Shown piece after piece: positions 36,943-45,199 of a stretch of 64,000 nucleotides of DNA. Source of the stretch: JADJGC01 sp964576925 (GTDB taxonomy: Bacteria; Zixibacteria; MSB-5A5; CAIYYT01); NCBI GenBank assembly GCA_964576925.1, contig CAZNWJ010000001.1:372001-436000 (forward strand), read 5' to 3'. Numbering within the stretch: position 1 is the first letter of the stretch; every line of letters begins with the position of its first letter. The position numbers and the translations under genes were made by a program. The notes beneath the pieces were generated by a model. The model was given only the letters and a program-made list of their open reading frames with translations, was not told the origin of the DNA and did not search any database.

Positions 36943-38706
36943 ATGTTGTCGATGATCAAGAACCTGCGAATCAGGGGCAAGCTTGGGCTACTGGTAGGAG
37001 GGGGAATCGCCGGATTGATTATCTTTGGGGCCTTCACATTCTCACTCTTGTCAAATCTGAGAGTCAACGGCCCCCTGTACAAAGACATCGTCACCGGCAA
37101 AGACCTCATCGCCGATGTCCTGCCGCCGCCGGAGTATATCATCGAGTCTTACCTGACCGTGCTGTTGATGACAGAGGAAACGGACCCGAGTGCGCTGCGG
37201 GAGCATTTCTCCCGGATCGAGAAACTCAGGGAGGAATTCGATACGCGTCATGACTTCTGGGTAAGCACGTTGCCCGCGGGTCGACTGAAAGATAAGCTGA
37301 CCGAGGACGCTTATCGCCCGGCAAAAGAATTCTTCAGCATCGTTGATCGAGATCTCCGTCCGGCCCTGAAATCCGGCGACAACCGGCGCGCGCAGGAGAT
37401 CGTCCGCCAGCGCCTGAGCCCGCTTTACCTTGAACATCGCAAGGCGGTCGATGATGTCGTAGAGATGGCTACCGCTGGCAATGCGGCGGTCGAATCCAAG
37501 GCTGACGCCATGATCAATTCCGGGAGCCGGTGGTTCATCGGTATCGGCTTGATCATCGCGCTGACGGCTCTGGTGTTTGGCTGGTGGATTTCCAACTTGA
37601 TCAGCAGACCGATCAACCGCATCACCCAGGTCGCCAATGAGCTTTCTGAAGGCAACGTCCACCATGAGTGTGTCATTGAGCAGCGGGATGAAATTGGCAT
37701 TCTTGCCGACGCGTTCCGTAGGACGATCCAGTATATGAATTCACTTTCCGCTGCCGCCCGCGAAATCGCGCGGAACAACCTCTCGGTACGGGTTACTCCG
37801 CGCTCGGAGCGCGATGAATTGGGTCAGTCCTTTAAGACCATGATCGAGAAGTTGTCGCAGATTGTCGGTCAACTTTCCGACAACTCCGCCCAGGTTGCCA
37901 GCGCCTCTACCGAAATTGCGTCATCTACGGAAGAAATGTCTCGCGGCGTCTCGGAGCAGTCGGGTCAAACCGCCCAGGTGTCGAGCGCTGTCGAGCAGAT
38001 GACGGCTACCATCGTCGAATCGTCGCGCAATGCCGCACAGGCTTCCGGCGTGGCCAAACAAGCTGCCGAGGCAGCGACCGAAGGATCGGAAGTTGTCAGC
38101 CAAACGATCCGCGGCATGCAGCGAATCGCCGCAGTTGTTAACGACTCTGCCAACGCCATCAAGAAACTCGCGGCATCTTCGGACCAGATCGGCGAAATCG
38201 TCGGCGTCATCGATGACATTGCGGACCAGACCAACCTGCTGGCACTCAACGCGGCGATCGAGGCCGCCCGTGCCGGCGAACAAGGCCGCGGTTTTGCCGT
38301 GGTCGCGGATGAGGTCCGCAAACTGGCGGAGCGCACCACACGAGCCACCAAGGAAATCGCCGACATGATCAAAGGCATCCAGGGTGAGACCCAGAGCGCC
38401 GTCTCTGCCATGAATGAAGGCATCCATGAGGTCGACCGGGGTCGCGAACTCGCAGCCACCGCAGGCTCGAGTCTGAACGCTATCCTCGAGTACTCGCAAC
38501 GAGTTCAGGAAATGGTCGCCCAGATCGCGGCGGCAACAAACGAGCAATCGCTCGCTGCCGAACAGATCGCTGCCAACGTCGAAAACATTGCTCGAGTGAC
38601 ACGGGAATCCAATGAAGGTATCGCGCAATCAGCTTCCGCCGCTGATCAACTCAGCGAGCAAGCTGAGAATCTTCGTTCGATTGCTTCCAGTTTCAAACTC
38701 AAGTAG
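36943..38706 (+). CDS. Methyl-accepting chemotaxis protein
   Basis: 587 aa with a strong GGAGGAG ribosome-binding site. Membrane helix 1 is at about 15-36. The periplasmic domain is about 160 residues of mostly helical sequence with LPPPEYIIESYLTVLLM. Helix 2 is at about 196-216, then HAMP (NLISRPINRITQVANEL). The signalling coiled coil has its tip around residues 427-460 (DQTNLLALNAAIEAARAGEQ). It relays an unknown ligand signal to CheA/CheW. No che genes or other receptors are close. There is no C-terminal NWETF-type tether. Confidence 0.95.
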   Translation: MLSMIKNLRIRGKLGLLVGGGIAGLIIFGAFTFSLLSNLRVNGPLYKDIVTGKDLIADVLPPPEYIIESYLTVLLMTEETDPSALREHFSRIEKLREEFDTRHDFWVSTLPAGRLKDKLTEDAYRPAKEFFSIVDRDLRPALKSGDNRRAQEIVRQRLSPLYLEHRKAVDDVVEMATAGNAAVESKADAMINSGSRWFIGIGLIIALTALVFGWWISNLISRPINRITQVANELSEGNVHHECVIEQRDEIGILADAFRRTIQYMNSLSAAAREIARNNLSVRVTPRSERDELGQSFKTMIEKLSQIVGQLSDNSAQVASASTEIASSTEEMSRGVSEQSGQTAQVSSAVEQMTATIVESSRNAAQASGVAKQAAEAATEGSEVVSQTIRGMQRIAAVVNDSANAIKKLAASSDQIGEIVGVIDDIADQTNLLALNAAIEAARAGEQGRGFAVVADEVRKLAERTTRATKEIADMIKGIQGETQSAVSAMNEGIHEVDRGRELAATAGSSLNAILEYSQRVQEMVAQIAAATNEQSLAAEQIAANVENIARVTRESNEGIAQSASAADQLSEQAENLRSIASSFKLK

Positions 38707-38953
38707 ACGTAGTTTTTCCGGATCAAGCCCGATGGTCGGCGAAGAAATCGAATCTTCGCCGACTCATCACAGAGGGCTCGCATTTTCAAAACAGTCTTAC
38801 TCGCGGACACCTTTCACAACTTGCGACTGCCTCGGGGTTTAACAAGTCCGCGGAAGTTTTTCCACACAAAACTCCAAACGTGATTTCAGTTTTTGTTCAG
38901 AACCGTAAGACAGAAAAGCGCTTTCGTACCTGCGCATTTTTCTGGAAATTTCC

Positions 38954-38983
38954 TTGACGCGTCGCCTGCGCTGTGAGTATATT
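38954..38983 (+). promoter_or_regulatory. Putative dnaA promoter
   Basis: TTGACG (38954-38959), an 18-nt spacer and TATATT (38978-38983). The resulting leader would be about 280 nt and contain the DnaA box at 39034, which allows autorepression by DnaA. Confidence 0.5.
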
Positions 38984-39016
38984 CAGTCTCGGAAGTCGCT
39001 GGTAGGTAACATGTTA

Positions 39017-39036
39017 ACAAGATGTTAACATCTTGT
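39017..39036. promoter_or_regulatory. 20-bp perfect palindrome in the dnaA leader
   Basis: ACAAGATGTTAACATCTTGT is fully self-complementary and shares its last three bases with the perfect DnaA box at 39034-39042. A second GTTAAC lies 10 nt upstream. It could be an operator or a structural part of the origin. Confidence 0.7.
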
Positions 39037-39231
39037 GGATAACGCAGCAAAGCTCGTCCGACTCTTCTCTTAGCTGGTTCGGGACGGACAAATCTGTAGT
39101 AAATCGCATGTAAAATCCAGAGGCCACCCTTTAGTGGGGGCAGCGATAGGGGCTAACTCTCAAGGTACGCTCGATTCTTACGCTTGGAAAGACGAGCCGA
39201 GTCAGTAGTAGGGTCCGTAGAGGTGGGAATT

Positions 39232-39285
39232 ATGACTCCGGTTCTTTATTCAGTTTTGGAGGGGAAACTATGCAGGAACAGATGA
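39232..39285 (+). CDS. Possible 17-residue leader peptide overlapping dnaA
   Basis: ATG at 39232 follows a GAGGTG sequence 7-8 nt upstream and opens a frame of 17 codons (MTPVLYSVLEGKLCRNR). Its TGA (39283-39285) overlaps the ATG of dnaA codon 5 as ATGA. Translation of this leader would pass through the dnaA ribosome-binding site. It may be chance; no homologue is known to me. Confidence 0.3.
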   Translation: MTPVLYSVLEGKLCRNR

Positions 39286-40646
39286 ACGTTTTGTGGGATC
39301 GATGCCTTTCAAATCTTTCCCGTCGAGTAAACAAGAATTCATTCTTCACCTGGTTAAAGCCAACCCAAGCCGAATTCATCGACACCAATTCCTTTAATAT
39401 CCTGGTACCGAATAACTTCGCCGCCAATTGGATCTCCGAGCGCTTCAGTAATGTGATCACGGAAGCTCTTGCGGAGGAGTCAGGACAGAATTGGAATTTT
39501 GGTTTCAAGATTCAGCAGAAACTGGTGCAGGCGGAGATGTTTTCCGGCAACGGCAACCATGCCGAGGATGGTGATGAAATCGAAATCATCCGCCCTCGCC
39601 CAAAATCCGCGGCGCCGCCGCCGAAACTCAATCCCCGCTACCTTTTCGAGAGCTTTGTTGTCGGTGATTCGAATTCATTCGCTTATGCCGCCTGTGAAGC
39701 CGTCGCCGAGGCGCCCGGAGAAAATCGCTACAACCCGCTGTTCATCTATGGCGGCGTCGGCCTGGGAAAGACGCACCTGGTGCAGGCAATCGGTAATGCG
39801 GTTCTGCAAAGCCAGACCCACCTTCGGGTCCTATATGTCTCGAGCGAGGATTTCACCAACGAGTTCATTCGCGCACTGGCCACGAAGTCGGTGCACGAAT
39901 TTTCCAACAAGTATCGTACGGTCGACCTGCTCCTTCTCGATGATATTCAGTTCTTTACCGGCAAAGAGTCGACGCAAGAGCAGTTTTTTCACACGTTTAA
40001 TGCGCTTCACCAGGCAGGAAAGCAGATCGTTTTGACGGCAGATCGTCCACCCAAAGACATTCTTGGTTTGGAGGAACGATTGCTTTCGCGCTTTAGCTGG
40101 GGACTGGTTGCCGATATTCAGCCACCGACTCTCGAGACACGAATTGCAATCTTACAGAAGAAAGCTGATTCGGATGGTGTTACGGTCCCGCTGGACGTCC
40201 TGACTTACATCGCCGATTCAATCACCTCGAATGTCCGCGAACTGGAGGGCGCTCTCGTCCGTCTGGTCGCCTATGCTTCGCTGCGGCGCAAGGAATTGAC
40301 AATGGCCCTGGCGCAGGATGTACTCAAGGATGCCATTCGCTCCAAAGCACGTCCGGTGACGATTGAGCAGATCCAGAAAGAAGTGGCCGCTTTCTTTAAG
40401 ATTTCGGAAGAACTTCTGAAGTCCAAGAAGAAGAATCAGGAGATTGTTATTGCGCGTCAGGTTGCCATGTATCTCTGTCGCACATTGACGAATTCTTCCC
40501 TGAAACTGATTGGCATCAACTTCGGCAATCGCGATCATTCGACTGTTATTCATGCCTGCCAACAGGTGCAGGATATGATGAAATCCTCGATCGATTTCAA
40601 GCTGCAAACCGACCAGTTAATAAATGTGATTTGCAGTCAACAGTGA
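39270..40646 (+). CDS. dnaA: Chromosomal replication initiator protein DnaA
   Basis: 458 aa. The ATG at 39270 has a strong GGAGGGG ribosome-binding site. Domain I (about 1-85) is followed by a short linker. The AAA+ domain has Walker A GGVGLGKTH (about 160-168) and Walker B LLLLDDIQFF (about 219-228). The C-terminal DNA-binding domain carries the signature FGNRDHSTVIHACQQV near residue 420. DnaA opens the origin. dnaN follows after 230 nt that contain DnaA-box-like sites. Confidence 0.98.
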   Translation: MQEQMNVLWDRCLSNLSRRVNKNSFFTWLKPTQAEFIDTNSFNILVPNNFAANWISERFSNVITEALAEESGQNWNFGFKIQQKLVQAEMFSGNGNHAEDGDEIEIIRPRPKSAAPPPKLNPRYLFESFVVGDSNSFAYAACEAVAEAPGENRYNPLFIYGGVGLGKTHLVQAIGNAVLQSQTHLRVLYVSSEDFTNEFIRALATKSVHEFSNKYRTVDLLLLDDIQFFTGKESTQEQFFHTFNALHQAGKQIVLTADRPPKDILGLEERLLSRFSWGLVADIQPPTLETRIAILQKKADSDGVTVPLDVLTYIADSITSNVRELEGALVRLVAYASLRRKELTMALAQDVLKDAIRSKARPVTIEQIQKEVAAFFKISEELLKSKKKNQEIVIARQVAMYLCRTLTNSSLKLIGINFGNRDHSTVIHACQQVQDMMKSSIDFKLQTDQLINVICSQQ

Positions 40647-40874
40647 ATTCACAAAGATGTGGAGAAGTAGACTGATCTTTGAAGATGTTGAAATGAGAGT
40701 TGAAGACCGTGGAGTTACACCCTTTGATTTCCACTGTGGACAACCGGCTTACCGCTTCAACCGCAAGAATATTGCTTTACAAAGCCACATATCCACAGTA
40801 CTATTACGATTAGTTTTTCATTCAATAATCTAATAACAATACAGTGTGTGGTGTGAATTGTTAAGGAAGCGAAC
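40647..40874. other. dnaA-dnaN intergenic region, candidate oriC
   Basis: DnaA-box-like sites with one mismatch to TTATCCACA lie at 40658-40666 (minus), 40735-40743 (minus) and 40789-40797 (plus). They are followed by an AT-rich stretch at about 40798-40850 that could be the unwinding element. This order of box cluster plus AT-rich region between dnaA and dnaN is common for bacterial origins. Confidence 0.6.
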
Positions 40875-41984
40875 ATGAAAGTTACTGTTACGACAGACAA
40901 ACTTCAATCAGCCCTCTCCGCGGCAATGAGTGCCGTTCCGACCAAATCAACCTTGCCGATTTTGGGAAACATCCTTGTTGAAGCCGATACCAAGGGACTG
41001 AAAATTTCCGCCACTGATCTTGAACTCTCGATCACCACAGCACTGGAAACCAAGGTCAGCAAGAAGGGCTCGGTAGCGATTCCGGCCAAGACCTTTGCAG
41101 AAATCATCAACGCGCTTCCCCAAACCGAAATCGAAATTGAATCCACCAACAATCGCATAGAAATGCGCTTCGGCACCGGCGATTATAAAATCTCCGGCAT
41201 GCCGGCGGATGAATTTCCGAAACTCCAGGAGATCGATCTCAAGAAGGAAGTCAAACTCCCTACCGACGTGATCCGGAAACTGATTCAACGCGCGGCCTAC
41301 GCAGTATCAACCGACGAAACCCGCCCGGCACTCAACGGCATTCTCTGGCAAACCAATGGCGAACGCATGAAAATGACCGCAACTGACGGCCACCGTCTGG
41401 CGCGCGCTGAAGCCGACAATGAGATGCTCAAGGGGCTTTACAATGACGTGATCGTTCCGCCGCGCGCGTTTAATTTGCTGTATAAGCTGGCGACTGATGC
41501 AGTTAAGGAAGTCGGGGTTATTTTCGGCGAGAATAATCTGACCTTCACCTGCGGCGCCAATACCGTGACGACGCGCATTATCGAGGGACCGTATCCGAAT
41601 ACTGATCAAGTGATTCCTCGCGGCAATAACAAGACATTGATTCTGCCGAAGACTTTGCTCAACGACACTTTGCGCCGCGTTTCGATTCTCTCGAATTCGC
41701 TGACGCATCAGGTCAAGTTCGGCATCACCAACAACACACTCGAGTTGTCGGCGACCAATGTTGATCTGGGCGGCGAAGCGAAAGAAAAGATCCCCTGCCA
41801 GTACGATTCCGACGATCTCGAGATCGGCTACAACGCCAATTACATCCTCGATATTCTCAAGCAGCTCGAAGGCGACGAAGTTCGTTTTTCGCTTTCTTCT
41901 GCGACAGCAGCAGCAGTGGTGACTTCGATGGATGACGGCGAAGACTACCTTTGCCTGGTGATGCCGCTGAGGTTAGCGGAGTAG
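40875..41984 (+). CDS. dnaN: DNA polymerase III sliding clamp, beta subunit
   Basis: 369 aa, typical length, three repeated clamp domains. Recognisable parts are the start KVTVTTDKLQSALSAAMSAV, SSACGTSW-free clamp core with TRPALNGILWQ and TDGHRLARAEA, and the conserved C-terminus ending VMPLRL. It forms the ring that holds the polymerase on DNA. The ribosome-binding site is AAGGAAG. The usual recF and gyrB do not follow; the next gene is an unrelated small secreted protein. Confidence 0.97.
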   Translation: MKVTVTTDKLQSALSAAMSAVPTKSTLPILGNILVEADTKGLKISATDLELSITTALETKVSKKGSVAIPAKTFAEIINALPQTEIEIESTNNRIEMRFGTGDYKISGMPADEFPKLQEIDLKKEVKLPTDVIRKLIQRAAYAVSTDETRPALNGILWQTNGERMKMTATDGHRLARAEADNEMLKGLYNDVIVPPRAFNLLYKLATDAVKEVGVIFGENNLTFTCGANTVTTRIIEGPYPNTDQVIPRGNNKTLILPKTLLNDTLRRVSILSNSLTHQVKFGITNNTLELSATNVDLGGEAKEKIPCQYDSDDLEIGYNANYILDILKQLEGDEVRFSLSSATAAAVVTSMDDGEDYLCLVMPLRLAE

Positions 41985-42029
41985 GGCCGAAGGTCACACT
42001 TCACTCGCAAACTGATAGGAATTCCAAGC

Positions 42030-42608
42030 ATGCTACATTCGCGCATCTCTCATGGGCTAACTCTGGCCTTGCTCCTCGTACTTCTGGCCGCGTTGCCAAA
42101 TCCGCTGTCCGCTCAATCCGACCCCGCCCGCGTGGCGGTCGAGTCGTTTCTGGAGGCGCAGCACAAAGGCGATTGGAAGGCGTTTGTCGGTCACTTCGAT
42201 CCGCAGGACATTTCCAGATTCCGCGCCGATTTTGGTAAGAACTACGGTGGCATGGTCCCGCAGATGGACACCACCGTGCTGCGGCCGTCCTATTTCGGTG
42301 TCAAGTCGCTGGGTGAGATCGCTTCGGTCGATTCGATCACCTACGTCGCTGCCGTCTTTCGCACAATCCTCGATGTCATGCCGCCACTGCGCGACATGAT
42401 GACGACTGCCAAAGAGACGATTCTAGGCTCGGTCGACGAAGGCGCCGACACAAAACACTTCGTGATGCGAGTGAAGGTCACTGTCCAAAACGAGCAACTC
42501 AGCAATATCGAAGTGGTTTCGGTGCGCAAGGTCGGCAACCAGTGGCGCATTGTCGGCAAGCGCAACATGGAGCAGATGGCGAATCTGCTGAAACGGATTA
42601 TTCGTTAG
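42030..42608 (+). CDS. Small secreted protein with NTF2-like pattern
   Basis: 192 aa. A signal peptide (LALLLVLLAALPNPLSAQ) precedes a domain beginning VAVESFLEAQHKGDWKAFVGHFD, as in NTF2-like/DUF4878-type proteins, and ending with VVSVRKVGNQWRIVGKRNME. The role is unknown. It follows dnaN by 45 nt on the same strand and may share its transcript. The 3' end overlaps the convergent Nudix gene by 11 nt. Confidence 0.7.
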   Translation: MLHSRISHGLTLALLLVLLAALPNPLSAQSDPARVAVESFLEAQHKGDWKAFVGHFDPQDISRFRADFGKNYGGMVPQMDTTVLRPSYFGVKSLGEIASVDSITYVAAVFRTILDVMPPLRDMMTTAKETILGSVDEGADTKHFVMRVKVTVQNEQLSNIEVVSVRKVGNQWRIVGKRNMEQMANLLKRIIR

Positions 42609-43146
42609 GCGGCCGCGGCGACTTGCGCAACATCCGGAGGATAGATTCTTCCTGCGTTAGTTGTGCGATTTCTTGCGAAGACAGCCAGCGCAAGTCATGT
42701 GATTCGTCGCTGATGGAAAGGGGTAAGCGATCATCGGCTTCACAGAGAAATCTTACATCGTAGTGCAGATGCTGCGGCACATCGCGATAGTGCGGGATCA
42801 CATGAATATCGAGATCGAAAATTCCCGGTTTAATGAGTCTGATATCGCTTAGCCCCGACTCCTCGCGCGCCTCGCGCAATGCAACTTCGGCCAGATCCGT
42901 CTCACCGTCGGCATGCCCGCCCAATTGCAACCAAAGCCCCAGCTTCTTGTGAAATGTCAGCAGGAACCGCGAGCGCGACTGGTTGACGATCCAAGCGGAA
43001 CCAGTCAGATGCCCGGTGATGAGTGACCGCTCGAAACAGTCCGAGTGATCTTTCACAAAAGTCACAAACCGATCGCGGCAATCGCGATCGCGTTGATTCG
43101 TCGAATGATATTCGGACAAGAGAGTAAGCAGGCCGTGGCGATGCAT
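42598..43146 (-). CDS. NUDIX hydrolase
   Basis: The start at 43146 (MHRHGLLTLLSEYHS) is chosen because the frame upstream has no family resemblance. The protein (182 aa) contains the Nudix box as GGHADGETDLAEVALREAREESGL, with the REAREESG core intact near residues 102-109, after LWLQLGGH. Nudix enzymes hydrolyse nucleoside diphosphates linked to another group; this subtype often acts on NDP-sugars or modified nucleotides, but the substrate cannot be read here. A dyad-symmetric sequence about 55 nt upstream may be an operator. Confidence 0.88.
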   Translation of the reverse strand: MHRHGLLTLLSEYHSTNQRDRDCRDRFVTFVKDHSDCFERSLITGHLTGSAWIVNQSRSRFLLTFHKKLGLWLQLGGHADGETDLAEVALREAREESGLSDIRLIKPGIFDLDIHVIPHYRDVPQHLHYDVRFLCEADDRLPLSISDESHDLRWLSSQEIAQLTQEESILRMLRKSPRPPNE

Positions 43147-43199
43147 CGGGGATAATATACGTGGCCTCCAAGGCGGCCCGAAACAAGAATGCACCTTTT

Positions 43200-43217
43200 T
43201 GTTAGCAATTACTAACA
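43200..43217. promoter_or_regulatory. Inverted repeat upstream of the Nudix gene, possible operator
   Basis: TGTTAG-CAATTA-CTAACA: perfect 6-bp arms around a 6-bp centre, without a T-run typical of terminators. It lies in the 317-nt divergent gap between the Nudix gene and the DUF2892 gene; nothing else in that gap can be supported. Confidence 0.45.
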
Positions 43218-43463
43218 GGCACCAGAGAATTTTTGCATCATTTTGCTTCGGCGCTAATCCAATCTTGCGTGAGGAGACACAGATTCCATCGAGCTTGGTT
43301 TCTGAATCGCGTTTGGTTTCCTCACAACGATGACGGCGCCCTCCGCGCATACGCGTGAACCTTGCTCCCCTGATGTGGCGTCCGCCCAGGCCAGTGGCGG
43401 GCGGCGCGGAGGGAGGTGCCGCCAAGACAAGCATGAACAAGATCCAATACAGGAGAACATACA

Positions 43464-43649
43464 ATGAGCATGGAGAATAAAATTCGCGTTATGGCAGGCA
43501 CGATGATCCTGCTGTCGATCGTCTTAACGCTGACCGTGTCGAAGTACTGGCTCTTTCTCACCGGTTTTGTCGGCGTGAACCTGATCCAGTCCGCCTTCAC
43601 GAAGTTCTGTCCGGCGGAGATGATTCTAGCGAAACTGGAAAGCAAGTAG
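43464..43649 (+). CDS. DUF2892 family small membrane protein
   Basis: 61 aa with two hydrophobic helices (about 9-28 and 29-46). The family pattern ends FTKFCPAEMILAKL, with the conserved FCP motif as in the membrane part of YgaP. Many members sit next to rhodanese or sulfur-handling genes, which are absent here. A clear upstream purine-rich sequence (AGGAGA) supports the start at 43464. Role unknown. Confidence 0.82.
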   Translation: MSMENKIRVMAGTMILLSIVLTLTVSKYWLFLTGFVGVNLIQSAFTKFCPAEMILAKLESK

Positions 43650-43763
43650 CCCTTCGGTTTCTTTCGCAAGTCGCCTTTACCTTTTGTAACCTGTGTGGCT
43701 CTATGCAATAGTCGCCGCGTTTTCTCCTTGTCTTAACATCACCCCCTTTATCTATTTCCTGCG

Positions 43764-44582
43764 ATGGAAATCTCTGGCTGGTTTGCCAATCTTAGCCCCA
43801 TCGTACAGGCGTTTCTCGCCACCTGTTTTACCTGGGGCGTAACCGCGCTCGGAGCGGCGGGGGTCTTTCTTTCCAAAGAAATGAGTCGCCGGACTCTCGA
43901 TATCATGCTCGGCTTTGCTGCCGGCGTGATGATCGCCGCCAGCTATTGGTCACTTCTGGCACCCGCAATCGAGATGTCGGAGGGCGGTCCTCTTCCGGCG
44001 TGGGTACCGGCGGCTGCGGGGTTTCTGCTCGGCGCGCTGTTTCTGCGCGGCGTCGATCTGGTACTGCCGCACATCCACCTTACCGACGAGGGCGCGCATG
44101 CCGAGGGTATCCGCACGCATTGGCAGAAAGCGACCTTGCTGGTTCTGGCAATTACACTGCATAACTTCCCTGAAGGCCTTGCCGTCGGCGTCGCTTTCGG
44201 CGCGATCGCTTCAGACATTCCTTCTGCATCCTTAGCCGGCGCCATTGCGCTGGCGATAGGAATCGGAATTCAGAATTTTCCGGAGGGACTTGCCGTTTCC
44301 GTCCCGTTGCGCCGCGCCGGTGTCTCGCGCCGGAAGGCCTTCTGGTACGGGCAGCTATCGGGAGCGGTCGAACCGATTGCCGGAATTCTTGGCGCCGCGC
44401 TGGTCGTGATTGCCAAACCGATTTTGCCGTATGCGCTCTCCTTTGCTGCCGGGGCTATGATCTTTGTTGTCGTCGAGGAACTCGTGCCCGAATCTCAGAC
44501 CTCAGGCCATTCGCATGTCGCCACAATGGGAGTCATGGTGGGATTCGCGGTCATGATGGTGCTCGACGTGGCGTTGGGGTGA
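43764..44582 (+). CDS. ZIP family divalent metal transporter
   Basis: 272 aa with eight predicted membrane helices. Both ZIP signature helices are present: ITLHNFPEGLAVG (about residues 130-142) and IGIQNFPEGLAVSVPL (about 169-184), which carry the metal-binding His, Asn and Glu. A short His-containing loop (PHIHLTDEGAHAEG) lies between helices 3 and 4. ZIP proteins bring Zn2+, Fe2+ or Mn2+ into the cytoplasm. It is the last ordinary gene before a repeat cluster that starts about 20 nt after its stop. Confidence 0.93.
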   Translation: MEISGWFANLSPIVQAFLATCFTWGVTALGAAGVFLSKEMSRRTLDIMLGFAAGVMIAASYWSLLAPAIEMSEGGPLPAWVPAAAGFLLGALFLRGVDLVLPHIHLTDEGAHAEGIRTHWQKATLLVLAITLHNFPEGLAVGVAFGAIASDIPSASLAGAIALAIGIGIQNFPEGLAVSVPLRRAGVSRRKAFWYGQLSGAVEPIAGILGAALVVIAKPILPYALSFAAGAMIFVVVEELVPESQTSGHSHVATMGVMVGFAVMMVLDVALG

Positions 44583-44600
44583 GGAAGCATTGCGGACGAG

Positions 44601-44635
44601 TACAACCCCCTAACCCCCTTTGCTAAGGGGGAATC
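44601..44635 (-). repeat. CCCCCTTAGCAAAGGGGG repeat, copy 1
   Basis: TACAACCCCCTAACCCCC followed by TTTGCTAAGGGGGAATC. The inner CCCCCTTTGCTAAGGGGG is nearly palindromic. Orientation is opposite to copies 3, 4 and 7. Confidence 0.9.
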
Positions 44636-44699
44636 GGCCTGCACTGTCGTTGTCTCTTCATGGTGTTCGGCGAGGCATTGGGGCAGCTTTGCGAACAGA

Positions 44700-44732
44700 T
44701 ACAATTGCCTGACCCCGTTTGCTAAGGGGGAA
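44700..44732 (-). repeat. CCCCCTTAGCAAAGGGGG repeat, diverged copy 2
   Basis: TACAATTGCCTGACCCCG then TTTGCTAAGGGGGAA; several mismatches to copy 1, same orientation. Confidence 0.75.
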
Positions 44733-45026
44733 CAACACAACTGAGTATCTTCATTTTGGCAGAGGGGAGAGTTAGGAATCGCAGACAGGGGAATGCATCC
44801 CGTCGGCAAACTCCGCAAGTAGAGACGGTATCCCACATCGCGTCCATCGGCAGATGGTCGCACCCAACTTGCAGAATGCGATTGACAATCGAAACTAATT
44901 CTCGAGCATGTGGTCAGGGTGACTTGGAAACATTGAGCCAATGTACCGCGGAAAGTGAATACAAGAACTATCTCCAAAGCAATCTGCCGGTATTGGTGTT
45001 CGCGACGCCGACACAAGAAGGTTTTC

Positions 45027-45061
45027 GATTCCCCCTTAGCAAAGGGGGTCAGGGGGTTGTA
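45027..45061 (+). repeat. CCCCCTTAGCAAAGGGGG repeat, copy 3
   Basis: GATTCCCCCTTAGCAAAG then GGGGTCAGGGGGTTGTA. It is identical to copy 4 over this core. Between copies 1 and 4 (44583-45199) no gene is supported; long frames there are made of repeat sequence. Confidence 0.9.
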
Positions 45062-45155
45062 TTTGTAATCACGTGAGGCCACGTTATTTGAGGACGCAAA
45101 CAGCAATCACTCGACGTGTCTACCGAAGTGTGCGATGAGAGCGTAACGATGATTT

Positions 45156-45190
45156 GATTCCCCCTTAGCAAAGGGGGTCAGGGGGTTGTA
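45156..45190 (+). repeat. CCCCCTTAGCAAAGGGGG repeat, copy 4 (left border of DUF559 module)
   Basis: Same 35-nt core as copy 3. It ends 10 nt before the DUF559 start codon and is inverted relative to copy 5 at the other end of that gene. Confidence 0.92.
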
Positions 45191-45199
45191 TCTGTCAAT

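Larger units (their letters stand above)
38707..39269. other. dnaA upstream region, possible part of oriC
   Basis: About 560 nt without a supported gene except a short leader frame. It contains a DnaA-box-like TTTTCCACA (38858-38866), a perfect box TTATCCACA on the minus strand (39034-39042), a 20-bp perfect palindrome touching that box (39017-39036) and a promoter. Together with the sites after dnaA this could form a bipartite origin. Confidence 0.5.

Noticed and set aside
43147..43464. N-terminal extension of the Nudix protein
   Set aside because: The extra codons show no family resemblance and would cover the divergent promoter region; the Met at 43146 gives the usual length.
44495..45106. 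Minus-strand frame with LTPFAKGE-type segments
   Set aside because: These segments are translations of the CCCCCTTAGCAAAGGGGG repeats; it also overlaps the end of the ZIP transporter.
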